A DNA stretch of 64,000 nucleotides from Rhizobium acidisoli (GCF_002531755.2 NZ_CP034998.1:3898501-3962500), one strand, 5' to 3'; positions 1 to 9,323 are shown, numbered from the stretch's first letter. The notes: a model not told the origin generated them from the sequence alone. Numbers and translations: made by a program.

Positions 1-1
1 G

Positions 2-160
2 GAGGATGGTTTTGCGGTGACGGACTGCGGAGAGGTGATGCCGCTTGATCCTGCCAAAGCGGCGTCCGAGATAGCCGATCTTGTCGGCCTGCCGCTCTGG
101 GCCGAAAGCTGGGGGCCGCGTCGCGGTGACGTCAGACTACGTGTCGATGCCGCCGCGTAA
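2..160 (+). CDS. C-terminal end of an unidentified protein (partial)
   Basis: An open frame enters from the left edge and ends at TAA 158-160, giving 52 residues that begin EDGFAVTDCGEVMPLD and end RLRVDAAA. It runs convergent to argG, and a strong hairpin lies directly after its stop, as expected for a gene end. I do not recognise the family from this tail, so no function is offered. The coding call rests on the open frame, the terminator position and the GC-rich third positions. Confidence 0.5.
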   Translation, partial: EDGFAVTDCGEVMPLDPAKAASEIADLVGLPLWAESWGPRRGDVRLRVDAAA

Positions 161-164
161 AAGA

Positions 165-193
165 GAGCCCGCGCGGCAAATGCCGGCGGGCTC
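165..193. terminator. Hairpin between the convergent partial gene and argG
   Basis: GAGCCCG pairs with CGGGCTC, and an inner CGGC-AAAT-GCCG stem stacks inside it. It lies 5 bases after the plus-strand stop and 26 bases beyond the argG stop on the minus strand. No clear U-run follows on either strand, so it could act as a shared terminator or an mRNA 3' end stabiliser. Confidence 0.6.
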
Positions 194-218
194 ATATCCG
201 GTGCGAAGACGACCGGGA

Positions 219-1442
219 TTATTTCGCGAGGTTGCGCTTGCCGAGTGTGCGCAGGCGCAGCGCGTTGAGCTTGATAAAGCCGGCCGCGTCCTTCTGGTCG
301 TAGGCGCCCTGGTCGTCCTCGAAGGTGACGAGCTTGTCGGAATAGAGCGACTTCTCGCTTTCGCGGCCGGTGACCATGACATTGCCCTTGTAGAGCTTCA
401 GCGTCACTTCGCCTTCGACATGCTCCTGGCTCTTGTCGATCAGCGCCTGCAGCATCTCGCGCTCCGGCGAGAACCAGAAGCCGTAATAGATCAGCTCCGC
501 GTAACGCGGCATGATCTCATCCTTGAGATGGGCAGCACCCCGGTCAAGTGTGATCGATTCGATGGCGCGGTGCGCCGAGAGCAGGATCGTGCCGCCGGGC
601 GTTTCATAGACGCCACGCGACTTCATACCGACGAAGCGGTTCTCGACGAGGTCGAGACGACCGATGCCGTTGTCGCGGCCATAGGTGTTGAGTGTGGCGA
701 GCAGCGTTGCCGGCGACATTTCGACGCCGTTGATCGAGACGGCATCGCCCTTGCGGAAGCCGACCTTGATCACCGTTGCCTTGTCGGGCGCGGCCTCAGG
801 CGAGATCGTGCGCATATGCACATATTCCGGCGCCTCCTGGGCGGGGTCTTCCAGGACCTTGCCCTCGGAGGAGGAATGCAGAAGGTTGGCGTCGACGGAG
901 AACGGCGCCTCGCCCTTCTTGTCCTTGGCAACCGGGATCTGATGCTGCTCGGCGAAAGCGAGCAGGTCGGTGCGGCTCTTGAACGCCCAGTCGCGCCATG
1001 GCGCGATGATCTTGATGTCGGGGTTCAAAGCATAGGCTGAGAGTTCGAAACGAACCTGGTCGTTGCCCTTGCCGGTGGCGCCATGGGCGATCGCATCGGC
1101 GCCCGTCTTGCGGGCGATATCGATCAGATGCTTGGAAATCAGCGGCCGGGCGATCGAAGTGCCGAGCAGATAAACGCCCTCATAGACGGCATTGGCACGG
1201 AACATCGGGAAGACGAAATCGCGCACGAATTCCTCGCGCACATCCTCGATGTAGATCTCCTTGATGCCGAGCATCTCGGCCTTCTTGCGCGCCGGCTCCA
1301 GCTCTTCGCCCTGGCCGAGATCGGCGGTGAAGGTGACGACTTCGGCGCCGAGCTCGGTCTGCAGCCACTTCAGGATGATCGAGGTGTCGAGACCGCCGGA
1401 ATAGGCGAGAACGACTTTCTTCACGTCTTTGTATGATGCCAT
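219..1442 (-). CDS. argG: Argininosuccinate synthase
   Basis: The 407-residue product ligates citrulline and aspartate using ATP to give argininosuccinate, the penultimate step of arginine synthesis in the cytoplasm. The N-terminus carries the PP-loop [10 protein letters not shown] at about residues 12-21, followed by the family signatures [10 protein letters not shown] and the C-terminal region with [13 protein letters not shown]. Length is normal for the family (about 400-410). The start ATG at 1442 gives [16 protein letters not shown], the usual alphaproteobacterial N-terminus. It is monocistronic here: the next gene upstream is divergent across a 175 bp gap. Identification is very secure. 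Confidence 0.98.
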   Translation of the reverse strand: MASYKDVKKVVLAYSGGLDTSIILKWLQTELGAEVVTFTADLGQGEELEPARKKAEMLGIKEIYIEDVREEFVRDFVFPMFRANAVYEGVYLLGTSIARPLISKHLIDIARKTGADAIAHGATGKGNDQVRFELSAYALNPDIKIIAPWRDWAFKSRTDLLAFAEQHQIPVAKDKKGEAPFSVDANLLHSSSEGKVLEDPAQEAPEYVHMRTISPEAAPDKATVIKVGFRKGDAVSINGVEMSPATLLATLNTYGRDNGIGRLDLVENRFVGMKSRGVYETPGGTILLSAHRAIESITLDRGAAHLKDEIMPRYAELIYYGFWFSPEREMLQALIDKSQEHVEGEVTLKLYKGNVMVTGRESEKSLYSDKLVTFEDDQGAYDQKDAAGFIKLNALRLRTLGKRNLAK

Positions 1443-1617
1443 GATGATGAGGTCCGTTGCATAAAAGGCCGGCGAAAACCCGGTATCGCGGCACTTTTAG
1501 CGAGATTGGCGCGTGACGCAAGGGCAAGTGCCATGCCGCCGGCGCGATAGCGTTGACAGCACCAAAGCGGAGCCCATATTCGCCAACGTCCTAGCAATGA
1601 TCGAGGAGGGGCTCCCC

Positions 1618-2469
1618 GTGACCAATATTCAAGACATTTTCAAGAAATCCAATGTTGCGGTCGTCACCGGCGGCGCCTCCGGCATCGGCCTGGCGGCGGC
1701 GAAATATTTCGCCGGGCGCGGCATGAGCGTCGCCATCGCCGATCTCGGCGGCGATCGGCTGGCCGAGGCCGCCGACGAACTCAAGGCCATTGCCGGCGAA
1801 GAAAATGTGATGGCCGTCGAAACCGACGTCGCAGCCAGGGACTCGCTGGAGGCGCTCGAACGCGCCGTGCTCCAGCGTTTCGGCCGCGTGCACGTGCTGA
1901 TGAACAATGCCGGCATCGGCCCGGAAACCTCGATCTTCAGCCCGCAGGCGAACTGGGACCATATCTTCGCCGTCAACCTGATGGGCGTCATCAACGGCAC
2001 GCGCACCTTCGGCCCGAAGATGCTGTCGCACGGCGAGCCCGGCCTCATCATCAACACCGGCTCGAAGCAGGGCATCACCACGCCGCCCGGCAATCCCGCC
2101 TACAATATCTCCAAATCGGGGGTGAAGGTCTTTACCGAAGCGCTCGAGCATGAGCTTCGCAACATCGACGGCGGAAAGATCTCCGCACATCTGCTGATCC
2201 CCGGATTCGTCTTCACCGGCCTCACCAAGGGCGACCGCGCGGAAAAGCCGGCCGGCGCCTGGACACCGGAGCAGACCGTCGATTTCATGGTCGAAAGTCT
2301 GGAGCGCGGCGACTTCTATATCCTCTGCCCCGACAACGACGTGGCCCGGCCGGTCGATGAACGCCGCATGGCCTGGGCTGCCGGCGACATCATCGAGAAT
2401 CGCCCGCCGCTGTCACGCTGGCACAAGGACTACGGCGACAAGTTCAAAGCGTTCCTGGAACAGAAGTGA
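1618..2469 (+). CDS. SDR-family NAD(P)-dependent oxidoreductase
   Basis: A classical short-chain dehydrogenase of 283 residues. The Rossmann glycine motif TGGASGIG is at residues 17-24, the NNAG motif follows, and the catalytic YxxxK appears as YNISK. I chose GTG 1618 because GAGGAGG lies about 8 bases upstream; ATG 1597 in the same frame would start inside that ribosome binding site, and longer starts add residues with no family character. The C-terminal region contains RRMAWAAGDIIENRPPLSRW, which is not a substrate-diagnostic motif I know. The substrate is therefore unassigned. It stands alone, divergent from argG, with lysE-like gene following 84 bases later. Confidence 0.85.
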   Translation: MTNIQDIFKKSNVAVVTGGASGIGLAAAKYFAGRGMSVAIADLGGDRLAEAADELKAIAGEENVMAVETDVAARDSLEALERAVLQRFGRVHVLMNNAGIGPETSIFSPQANWDHIFAVNLMGVINGTRTFGPKMLSHGEPGLIINTGSKQGITTPPGNPAYNISKSGVKVFTEALEHELRNIDGGKISAHLLIPGFVFTGLTKGDRAEKPAGAWTPEQTVDFMVESLERGDFYILCPDNDVARPVDERRMAWAAGDIIENRPPLSRWHKDYGDKFKAFLEQK

Positions 2470-2553
2470 TCGTTACTATTCCAAGGTTTGATTGGTAATT
2501 TTCTGGGAGCCGGATAAGAGATCGTCAGGTCTTTCCGGCTTTCGGAGTATGCC

Positions 2554-3195
2554 ATGGATTTCCTGCCCAGCCTGCCGACGCTGCTCGGCTTTGCCGCCGC
2601 CACGCTGTTGCTCGCGGCAACCCCCGGTCCCGACATGACGCTGTCGATCAGCCGCTCGCTCGCCCAAGGCAAGAATGCCGCGCTCTTCGTCGTTGTCGGC
2701 ACCAGCCTCGGCATCGTCGTTCACACCATGCTGGTGGCCTTCGGCATTTCGGCGCTGATCACCGCCTCGCCGACCGCTTTCCTGATCCTGAAGACCGGCG
2801 GCGCCGCTTATCTGCTCTGGCTGGCGGTGCAGGCGATCCGCTTCGGCTCGAAGCTCACCGTCGCCAAGGTCGAGGCGCAGAAGGGCACGGCGCTTGCGAA
2901 CATCTCGTCGGGTTTCTGGGTCAATCTTCTGAACCCGAAGGTCATCATCTTCTTCATGACCTTCCTGCCGCAGTTCGTCAGCGCCGGCGATCCCGCCGTC
3001 ACACAGAAGCTGCTTTTCCTCGGCTTTTGCTTCATCCTGATCGGCATGCCGGTCAATGCCGGCGTAATCCTTGCCGCCGACTGGCTGGCCTCCTGGCTGC
3101 AGAACAACAGGAAGGTGTTGCGCGGGATCGACTATACCTTCGCCGGCGTCTTCTCGATCTTCGCCGCGAAGATCCTGCTCACGCAGGCCAGATGA
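2554..3195 (+). CDS. LysE/RhtB family amino acid exporter
   Basis: A 213-residue inner membrane protein of the LysE/RhtB family, which exports amino acids or derivatives using the proton gradient. The family N-terminal motif PGPDM is at about residues 28-32, followed by SRSLAQGKNAALFVVVGTSLG and six hydrophobic segments. The conserved LLNPKVIIFF element is in the middle. Which amino acid is exported cannot be read from sequence. The start ATG 2554 follows a TTCGGAGTATGCC context. The gene is convergent with the ABC transporter operon, separated by only 13 bases. Confidence 0.9.
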   Translation: MDFLPSLPTLLGFAAATLLLAATPGPDMTLSISRSLAQGKNAALFVVVGTSLGIVVHTMLVAFGISALITASPTAFLILKTGGAAYLLWLAVQAIRFGSKLTVAKVEAQKGTALANISSGFWVNLLNPKVIIFFMTFLPQFVSAGDPAVTQKLLFLGFCFILIGMPVNAGVILAADWLASWLQNNRKVLRGIDYTFAGVFSIFAAKILLTQAR

Positions 3196-3208
3196 TCACG
3201 CTGTTGGC

Positions 3209-4003
3209 TCAGCCAATCAGCAAAGCATCGTCGTCGAGCGTCTGGCCGCGCATCTTGCGGAACATCGCGATCAGATCCTCGACCTGCAGATTCTTCCTGT
3301 TGTCGCCCGCCACGTCGAGAACGATCTCGCCGCCGTGCAGCATGATCGTGCGGTGGCCGTAATCCAGCGCCTGGCGCATGGAATGCGTCACCATCATCGT
3401 CGTCAGCTTGCGCTCGGCAACGATCTTCTGCGTGAGGTTCATCACGAACTCCGCCATCCCGGGATCGAGTGCTGCCGTATGTTCGTCGAGCAGCAGCACT
3501 TCGGAGCCGGCCAGCGTTGCCATGACAAGCGAAACCGCCTGGCGCTGCCCGCCCGAGAGCAGATCCATACGGTCCTTCAGCCGGTTTTCCAGCCCGAGAT
3601 TGAGCTCGGCAATTCGCTCCCGGAAATAATCGCGCCTGTTGCCGCCGAGCGCCGGCGCAAGCCCGCGCTTCTCGCCGCGGCGGGCGGCCAGAGCAAGATT
3701 TTCCTCGATCGACAGCGAACCGCAGCTTCCCGTCAGCGGATCCTGGAAGACCCGCGCCACCAGACCGGCGCGTGATGCCGTCGACTTACGCGTCACCTCG
3801 TTCTTGCCGATCAGCACCTGCCCCTCGCTCGGCAGGACGTCGCCGGCGAGCACGCCGAGCAGCGTCGATTTGCCGGCGCCGTTGGAGCCGATGACGGTGA
3901 CGAAGGAGCCCTGCTCGATGGTCAGGCTGACGCCGTTCAGCGCCTGCTTCTGCAGCGGCGTGCCGCGGCCGAAAACGACCTTGATATCCTTGACGCTGAT
4001 CAT
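3209..4003 (-). CDS. ABC transporter ATP-binding protein (TrpZ-like)
   Basis: A 264-residue ABC ATPase with Walker A GSNGAGKST at residues 39-47, signature LSGGQRQAVSLVM and Walker B VLLLDEHTAALD. The glutamine-containing signature and DEHTAALDP are typical of ATPases that serve the ABC_sub_bind family of solute binding proteins. Start ATG 4003 overlaps the permease stop by four bases (ATGA), so the two are translationally coupled. It powers import through the adjacent permease. By family precedent the substrate may be an aromatic amino acid or similar small molecule, which is inference only. Confidence 0.9.
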   Translation of the reverse strand: MISVKDIKVVFGRGTPLQKQALNGVSLTIEQGSFVTVIGSNGAGKSTLLGVLAGDVLPSEGQVLIGKNEVTRKSTASRAGLVARVFQDPLTGSCGSLSIEENLALAARRGEKRGLAPALGGNRRDYFRERIAELNLGLENRLKDRMDLLSGGQRQAVSLVMATLAGSEVLLLDEHTAALDPGMAEFVMNLTQKIVAERKLTTMMVTHSMRQALDYGHRTIMLHGGEIVLDVAGDNRKNLQVEDLIAMFRKMRGQTLDDDALLIG

Positions 4004-4878
4004 GATGCGGCACCTCCGCGAAGACGGGGAAGGATGAGTGCTACGGTGACCAGCACCGCCGTCACGAAATTGAGGTCGGAGGCCTGCAGGCCGATGACAT
4101 CGCTCGAAAGCGCCAACTGGATCGCGATGCGATAGAGGATCGAGCCGAGCACGCAGCCGATCAACGCGATCAACAAGCCGCGGCGACCGAGCAGCGTCTC
4201 GCCGATGATGACGGCGGCGAGACCGACGACGATGGTGCCGACACCCGAGGTGACGTCGGCAAAGCCGTTGGTCTGGGCAAACAGCGCACCGCCGAACGCC
4301 ACCAGCGCATTCGAGATCGCCATGCCGAGATAGATCTGCCGGCTGGTATCGACGCCCTGAGCGCGGGCCATCCGCGCATTGGCGCCGGTCGCGCGCATGG
4401 CAAGCCCGGCATCGCTTTCGAGGAAACGCCAGACCAGGACGAGGGCGACGATCACAAGAACGCCGACGAAGAGCGGCCGCACGTAGAAATCGCGAAGGCC
4501 ATGGCCGAAGAACGGGCTGATCATGGTATCGGCATTGATGAGGGCGACGTTGGGTTTGCCCATCACGCGCAGATTGACGGAAAACAGCGCGATCATCGTC
4601 AGGATCGAGGCGAGCAGATTGAGGATCTTGAAGCGCACGTTGAGCAGCGCCGTCACCATGCCCGCGCCGGCACCGGCCGCCATCGCGACCACTGCCGCAA
4701 GCCAGGCATTGACGCCGGCAATGATCAGCACCGCGGTCACCGCCGCGCCGAGCGGAAACGAGCCGTCGACCGTCAGATCGGGAAAGTCGAGAATACGGAA
4801 GGCGAGATAGACGCCGAGAGCGACGAAGGAATAGACCAGACCGAGCTCGACGGCCCCCCAAAATGCGATTTGGCTCAA
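4000..4878 (-). CDS. ABC transporter permease (TrpY-like, BPD_transp_2 family)
   Basis: A 292-residue polytopic inner membrane protein with about eight to nine hydrophobic segments. It resembles the branched-chain amino acid / ribose type permeases; the motif ATGANARMARAQGVDT matches the cytoplasmic loop that contacts the ATPase in this group. It is the middle gene of the binding protein - permease - ATPase operon on the minus strand, 121 bases downstream of the binding protein gene and overlapping the ATPase gene. A strong hairpin sits in the upstream gap and may set different levels of binding protein and permease. Confidence 0.88.
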   Translation of the reverse strand: MSQIAFWGAVELGLVYSFVALGVYLAFRILDFPDLTVDGSFPLGAAVTAVLIIAGVNAWLAAVVAMAAGAGAGMVTALLNVRFKILNLLASILTMIALFSVNLRVMGKPNVALINADTMISPFFGHGLRDFYVRPLFVGVLVIVALVLVWRFLESDAGLAMRATGANARMARAQGVDTSRQIYLGMAISNALVAFGGALFAQTNGFADVTSGVGTIVVGLAAVIIGETLLGRRGLLIALIGCVLGSILYRIAIQLALSSDVIGLQASDLNFVTAVLVTVALILPRLRGGAAS

Positions 4879-4937
4879 GGCTTTCAGCCCCTTTTTGTTA
4901 CCGTTCCGCCCGTCGCGAAACCGCAGCTTTTTAATAC

Positions 4938-4972
4938 TTCAGCCGCCCCCGTGCAAACGGGAGCGGCTGAAT
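4938..4972 (-). terminator. Intercistronic hairpin inside the ABC operon
   Basis: TTCAGCCGC pairs with GCGGCTGAA and CCCGT with ACGGG around a short GCAA loop, giving a long, nearly perfect stem between the binding protein stop (5000) and the permease start (4878). On the transcribed strand a short A/U-rich stretch follows. Such hairpins commonly stop part of the transcription or protect the upstream mRNA so that the binding protein is made in excess. Confidence 0.6.
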
Positions 4973-4999
4973 GTGAATGGTCGATGGAACGACGGCCGA

Positions 5000-5953
5000 T
5001 TATTCGATGACCTTGTTGGCGCGGGAAAGCACGCTCTCGGGCAGGGTGACCCCCATCTTGGCGGCAGCCGCCTTGTTGACGACGAGATCGCTGCCGGCGG
5101 CAGTCTTGACCGCGATATCGCCCGGGTTTTCGCCCTTCAGCACCCGCACGACGATCTCGCCCGTTTGCTTGCCGACATCGTAATAATTGAAGCCGAGGGC
5201 GGCGACCGAACCGCGCGAAACCGAATCCGTATCGGCGGTGAAGAGCGGCAGCTTGCTTTCTTCGGCAACCGCGACCGCGCCTTCGAGTGCCGAGATGATC
5301 GTGTTGTCGGTCGGGATATAGATCGCATCGGCGCGGCCGACGAGGGCGCGGGCTGCACCCTGGACCTCGGCCGACTTGGTGGCTGCCGATTCCAGGACCT
5401 TCAGGCCGGCCTTTTCGGCTTCGACCTTCAGCACGGCAAGCAGCGAAACGGAATTGGCCTCGCCTGAATTGTAGAGATAGCCGATGGTTTTCACATCGGG
5501 CAGGATTTCCTTGATCAGCGCCAGATGCTCGGCGACCGGCGACATGTCGGAAAGGCCGGTGACGTTGCCGCCTGGTTTGTCCATGTTCTTGACGAGCTGG
5601 GCGCCGAGCGGATCGGAGACGGCGGTGAAGACGACCGGAATGTCGCGCGTTGACGAGACGACCGCCTGGGCCGAGGGCGTCGAGATCGGCACGATGACAT
5701 TCGGCTCGTCGCCGGCGAACTGGCGGGCGATCTGGGCGGCCGTCGCCGGATTGCCCTGCGCCGATTCGAACACGAATTTCAGGTTCTCACCTTCCTTGTA
5801 GCCGGCGGCGGTCAGCGCATCGAGAACGCCCTTGCGGGCAGCATCCAGCGCCGGATGCTCGACGATCGCCGTCACGGCGACCGTGACGTTGTCAGCCTTT
5901 GCGGGCAGGGAAAGGGCCAAACTGGCGGCAAGAGCGAGCAGAATCGGGCGCAT
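5000..5953 (-). CDS. ABC transporter substrate-binding protein (ABC_sub_bind / TrpX-like)
   Basis: A 317-residue exported binding protein. The start ATG 5953 gives MRPILLALAASLALSLPAKA, a clean signal peptide with Ala-x-Ala cleavage, and an AGGAGG ribosome binding site lies 7 bases upstream. The mature part begins DNVTVAVTAIVEHPALDAAR, which is the standard opening of the ABC_sub_bind family, with later motifs VFTAVSDPLGAQLV and GNVTGLSD. It delivers a solute in the periplasm to the permease encoded next. The family includes TrpX of Gram-positive bacteria, but the ligand of rhizobial members is not known to me. Confidence 0.9.
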   Translation of the reverse strand: MRPILLALAASLALSLPAKADNVTVAVTAIVEHPALDAARKGVLDALTAAGYKEGENLKFVFESAQGNPATAAQIARQFAGDEPNVIVPISTPSAQAVVSSTRDIPVVFTAVSDPLGAQLVKNMDKPGGNVTGLSDMSPVAEHLALIKEILPDVKTIGYLYNSGEANSVSLLAVLKVEAEKAGLKVLESAATKSAEVQGAARALVGRADAIYIPTDNTIISALEGAVAVAEESKLPLFTADTDSVSRGSVAALGFNYYDVGKQTGEIVVRVLKGENPGDIAVKTAAGSDLVVNKAAAAKMGVTLPESVLSRANKVIE

Positions 5954-6046
5954 TTGTATCCTCCTGATTGATTTTGGCGGCACTATTAGGAAATGCGCAT
6001 GCTTAAATCAATGCAGGAGAATTGTAGCGAGGATCAAACTTGCTGA

Positions 6047-7279
6047 TCAGTCGTCGGCGCCGTGATTGGCGATCATCATCGCCTCGAAGGCCAGGCGCTC
6101 GGTCTTGCGCATGCGTTCGGACTCCGATTTCAGCTGGCCGCAGGCAGCAAGAATGTCGCGGCCGCGCGGCGTGCGGATCGGCGATGCGTAACCGGCCGAA
6201 TTGATGAAATCGGCGAACTTCTCGATCTGCTCCCAGTCCGAACACTGGTAATTGGTGCCGGGCCAGGGATTGAACGGAATGAGATTGATCTTCGCCGGCA
6301 CGCCTTTCAGCAGCTTGATCAGCCCCTTGGCGTCTTCAAGGCTGTCGTTGACATCCTTCAGCATCACATATTCGAAGGTGATGCGCCGCGCATTGGAGAG
6401 ACCGGGATAGGCCTTGCACGCCTCGATCAGCTCCTTCAACGGATACTTCTTGTTGATCGGCACGAGAATGTCGCGCAGGTCGTCGCGCACCGCATGCAGC
6501 GAGATCGCCAGCATGACACCGATCTCCTCGCCGGTGCGGAAGATTTCCGGCACGACGCCCGAGGTGGACAGCGTCACGCGACGCCTGGAGAGCGACAGGC
6601 CGTCGCCATCCGTGGCGATCAGCAATGCCTGCTTGACGGCGTCGAAATTATAGAGCGGCTCGCCCATGCCCATCATCACGATGTTGCTGACCTTGCGGCC
6701 CTCGGCAGGCATGATCGTGCCCTGCGGCGCTTCACGATCCGGGAAATCGCCGAGCCGGTCGCGGGCAAGCAGCAGCTGCGACAGAATTTCCTCCGCCGTC
6801 AGGTTGCGCACCAGACGCTGCGTGCCCGTATGACAGAAGGAACAGGTGAGCGTGCAGCCGACCTGGCTGGAGATGCAGAGCGTGCCGCGGCCCTCTTCCG
6901 GAATATAGACGGCTTCGATTTCGACGGGGCGCCCGGCACCGCGCGGGGGAAAACGCAGCAGCCATTTGCGCGTGCCGTCGTTCGAGACCTGCTCCTCGAC
7001 GATCTCCGGACGCGCAATGGTGAAATGCTGCTTCAGCATTTCCCGCATGTCCTTGGCGACATTCGTCATATGGTCGAAATCGGAGACCCCGCGCACATAG
7101 ATCCAGTTCCACAGCTGCGCGACGCGCATCTTGATCTGCTTCTCGGCCACGCCCCTTTCCCGGAGTGCCGCCCCCATCTCCTCGCGCGACAACCCGATCA
7201 AAGACGGCTTTTCCAAGCTGGCGGACGTGTGCGCCTGCGGCTTGCTAACAACGATCGCATCCATGACGGACATAGGCAT
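6047..7279 (-). CDS. rlmN: 23S rRNA (adenine2503-C2)-methyltransferase / tRNA A37 methyltransferase
   Basis: A 410-residue radical SAM enzyme that methylates C2 of A2503 in 23S rRNA and of A37 in some tRNAs. The cluster motif CxxxCxxC is present as CTLTCSFC, and the downstream catalytic cysteine is in AACGQLK near the C-terminus. [10 protein letters not shown] and LSTSGVVP are further RlmN signatures. The N-terminus is about 20 residues longer than in E. coli, starting [11 protein letters not shown]; nearby in-frame ATGs make the exact start uncertain. It is a single gene, upstream of the binding protein gene by about 90 bases. Confidence 0.97.
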   Translation of the reverse strand: MPMSVMDAIVVSKPQAHTSASLEKPSLIGLSREEMGAALRERGVAEKQIKMRVAQLWNWIYVRGVSDFDHMTNVAKDMREMLKQHFTIARPEIVEEQVSNDGTRKWLLRFPPRGAGRPVEIEAVYIPEEGRGTLCISSQVGCTLTCSFCHTGTQRLVRNLTAEEILSQLLLARDRLGDFPDREAPQGTIMPAEGRKVSNIVMMGMGEPLYNFDAVKQALLIATDGDGLSLSRRRVTLSTSGVVPEIFRTGEEIGVMLAISLHAVRDDLRDILVPINKKYPLKELIEACKAYPGLSNARRITFEYVMLKDVNDSLEDAKGLIKLLKGVPAKINLIPFNPWPGTNYQCSDWEQIEKFADFINSAGYASPIRTPRGRDILAACGQLKSESERMRKTERLAFEAMMIANHGADD

Positions 7280-7469
7280 TCATCCCGAATTCAAACATGT
7301 CCTGCCCCTGCGAGCCCGCATGCTTCAGGGTGAACCGGAAGACTTGCGGACGCATGACGGCAGATCGGCAAAAATTGAATGGCGGAACGGCGCTGATCGC
7401 GATCTATCCGCTGTTGGCGCGCCCTTTAGCATCATTTTGCCCGCGCGTCACTAGAGATAGAAACGGCAA

Positions 7470-7491
7470 GGGCCGGCGCAAGGCCGGCCCC
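7470..7491 (-). terminator. Hairpin downstream of the IalB-like gene
   Basis: GGGCCGGC pairs with GCCGGCCC around GCAA, 28 bases beyond the stop of the IalB-like gene. On the minus strand the stem is followed by TTGCCGTTTC, so the U-run is weak. It is a likely transcript end. Confidence 0.5.
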
Positions 7492-7518
7492 GTCGAAACT
7501 CTGCGGTTGGGAGACCGC

Positions 7519-8028
7519 TTACTTGCAGCTTTCGATCTGTTTCAGCGCTGCCGAGATGCCCGAGAGCGAATAGCTGTAGGACGTGCCGGTGCCCTTGCGC
7601 GAAACGGCATTCACCGTCATCGAATGACCGGTCTTCATCGCCGCGACGAGGGCCGGTTCCTGGGCGGCATTCTCGACCCAGCCGGCTTTGTCCTTGGTGA
7701 ACATCACGAAGGTCTTGTTGTCGATGACGACGTTGATCTTCGAATTTTCCTTCACCGTGTAGCCCATCATCGCCTGCGGCTCGTAGGAGATGTTCTGGCC
7801 CGGACGCTGCGAGACAATGAAGAAGTTGTCGCCGTGGTCGACGCTTGCCGGCTGCTTTGCCGTCGGAACCGACAGCACGTAGCAGACGGTGCTGGCGCCC
7901 GACTTGTAGGAGTAGGCGCCCCATGCCTGGAACTGCTGGATGCGGTTCGGCGCGGCCTGCTGCGCTGCCGCAACTCCGGCCATGGCAAGGGTGAGTGCGA
8001 GAGCGGATACGATACTTTTTACAAACAT
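7519..8028 (-). CDS. Invasion-associated locus B (IalB) family protein
   Basis: A 169-residue exported protein. The start ATG 8028 gives MFVKSIVSALALTLAMAGVAAA, a typical signal peptide, with AGGA upstream; an earlier in-frame ATG at 8055 would place nine polar residues before the signal and is less likely. The mature domain (SYKSGASTVCYVLS, QPASVDHGDNFFIVS, YTVKENSKINVVI) matches the IalB family that is common in rhizobia and Bartonella. Two cysteines, near the start and the end of the mature part, may form a disulfide. IalB is linked to erythrocyte entry in Bartonella; the role in a plant symbiont is unknown. Confidence 0.85.
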   Translation of the reverse strand: MFVKSIVSALALTLAMAGVAAAQQAAPNRIQQFQAWGAYSYKSGASTVCYVLSVPTAKQPASVDHGDNFFIVSQRPGQNISYEPQAMMGYTVKENSKINVVIDNKTFVMFTKDKAGWVENAAQEPALVAAMKTGHSMTVNAVSRKGTGTSYSYSLSGISAALKQIESCK

Positions 8029-8364
8029 GGATTCCTGCCGGTTCTTGCGATTCAAGGCCCGAAGCGATCATAGCGGGCGCCGCATAATCACGATCTGCTT
8101 TATTTTGACTTAATTCAGGTTACCAAATGGTCAACAATAGCTGCGATTTGTATCTGCCTGTGTCATTTCAGCTCGGGTATCAATTTTCGCCCCTTTGACG
8201 GTATCGGCCGCGACATGGTGCCCCGATGGCACTGGCCGTCCGTTCGGCTGAATTTAAGACACAAAGATTCAGGCAAGAGTTTGACCTTTCCAAAATCCGT
8301 TGTACCTCAGTAAGACTTGGAAATCCGATACGAAATTATTGCCGCAGGGGGCGCGTGAGGGGAC
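8029..8364. other. Intergenic region between the IalB-like gene and the ECF sigma gene
   Basis: This 336-base gap is relatively AT-rich and should hold the two divergent promoters. TTGACC at 8280-8285 with TACCTC 16 bases later is a weak candidate promoter toward the sigma gene. I see no RNA gene, palindromic element or convincing operator in it. Confidence 0.4.
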
Positions 8365-8925
8365 ATGGATGCCGAGCAAAGACAGCGTTTCGCTGCCCTC
8401 GCGAAGGCCGTCGCCAGGGATCGCGACCAGCAGGCCTTTTCCATCCTGTTCGACTATTTCGCACCGCGGCTGAAAGCCTGGCTGATGCGCCAGAAGATGA
8501 CATCAGCCGAGGCCGAGGAACTGGTGCAGGAGATCATGATCGTGCTCTGGCACAAGGCGGATCTCTACGATGCCACGCGATCGTCCCTTTCGACCTGGCT
8601 TTTCCGCATCGCCCGCAACCGCCGCATCGACCAGCAGCGCCGTGCCAATACCCGCATCTTCGACGAGACCGATCCGGCCCTGCAGCCGCCGGCCGAGATC
8701 GGCGCGGACGAAATCATCGCCAATGACGATCGCGACGCCAGGATCCGCGCCGCCGTCGGCCAATTGCCGGAGGAGCAGCGCGACATGCTGCGTGCCGCAT
8801 TCTTCCTGGGTCAATCGCATTCGGAGATCGCCGAAGCGACCGGACTGCCGCTCGGCACGGTGAAATCGCGGATCCGGCTTGCCTTCGGCAAGCTCCGCAA
8901 GGTGCTGGAGCGCGAAACCGCCTAA
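8365..8925 (+). CDS. ECF RNA polymerase sigma factor (ChrR-partner type)
   Basis: A 186-residue sigma-70 family factor with region 2 (FDYFAPRLKAWLMRQK, AEELVQEIMIVLWHKADLYD, STWLFRIARNRRIDQQRR) and region 4 (LPEEQRDMLRAAFFLGQSHSEIAEATGLPLGTVKSRIRLAFGKL, seen here as consecutive shorter motifs). The region 2 sequence resembles sigma factors normally controlled by zinc-binding ChrR anti-sigma proteins that answer singlet oxygen. No anti-sigma gene lies next to it: the following gene is convergent and encodes YkvA. It is therefore either an orphan or is controlled from elsewhere. The stop overlaps the convergent ykvA stop by four bases. Confidence 0.9.
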   Translation: MDAEQRQRFAALAKAVARDRDQQAFSILFDYFAPRLKAWLMRQKMTSAEAEELVQEIMIVLWHKADLYDATRSSLSTWLFRIARNRRIDQQRRANTRIFDETDPALQPPAEIGADEIIANDDRDARIRAAVGQLPEEQRDMLRAAFFLGQSHSEIAEATGLPLGTVKSRIRLAFGKLRKVLERETA

Positions 8926-9323
8926 ATGGTTTTCATCGTTTCTTCGGTCCGGTCGGCCAGAACGCGGTCGGCTGCCTCGTAGTGGCCGGGACGGATATGG
9001 CCGCGCACCATGGCGAAGGCGGCCGAGAGCACGGCGATGTCGTCGGAAAAGCCGATGACGGCGAAAACATCCGGGATCATGTCGATCGGCATGACGAAAT
9101 AGGCAAGCGCTGCGAGCAGCACGCCGCGCACCTTCGTCGGCGTCTGCGGATCGAGCGCACAGTAAAACCCGGCAACGACATCGCGCGAGAACGGAATCTG
9201 CCGCACCGCCCGCCGGAAGGTCGGCCAGAATTTCTGCCTGACCGTCTTCTCCCGGCGGCTCTGGGTGTCCTCGTCGCCCGGCAATAGAATTTCCCCGAAC
9301 TTGACTTCGTCCATCCCTTCCAT
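8922..9323 (-). CDS. YkvA family (DUF1232) membrane-associated protein
   Basis: A 133-residue protein containing the DUF1232 core LAALAYFVMPIDMIPDVFAVIGFSDDIAVL, seen here as LAYFVMPIDMIPD followed by GFSDDIAVL. The hydrophobic core suggests membrane association. I chose ATG 9323 (MEGMDEVKFGEI) since AGGGACGAAAGG precedes it; ATG 9314 is also possible. Function is unknown across the family. It is convergent with the sigma factor gene and shares four bases with it. Confidence 0.8.
   Translation of the reverse strand: MEGMDEVKFGEILLPGDEDTQSRREKTVRQKFWPTFRRAVRQIPFSRDVVAGFYCALDPQTPTKVRGVLLAALAYFVMPIDMIPDVFAVIGFSDDIAVLSAAFAMVRGHIRPGHYEAADRVLADRTEETMKTI

Noticed and set aside
1515..1540. Sigma-54-like sequence (TGGCAC ... 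TTGCG on the minus strand) upstream of argG
   Set aside because: The GG and GC dinucleotides are separated by 11 bases instead of 10, and argG is not a usual sigma-54 target.
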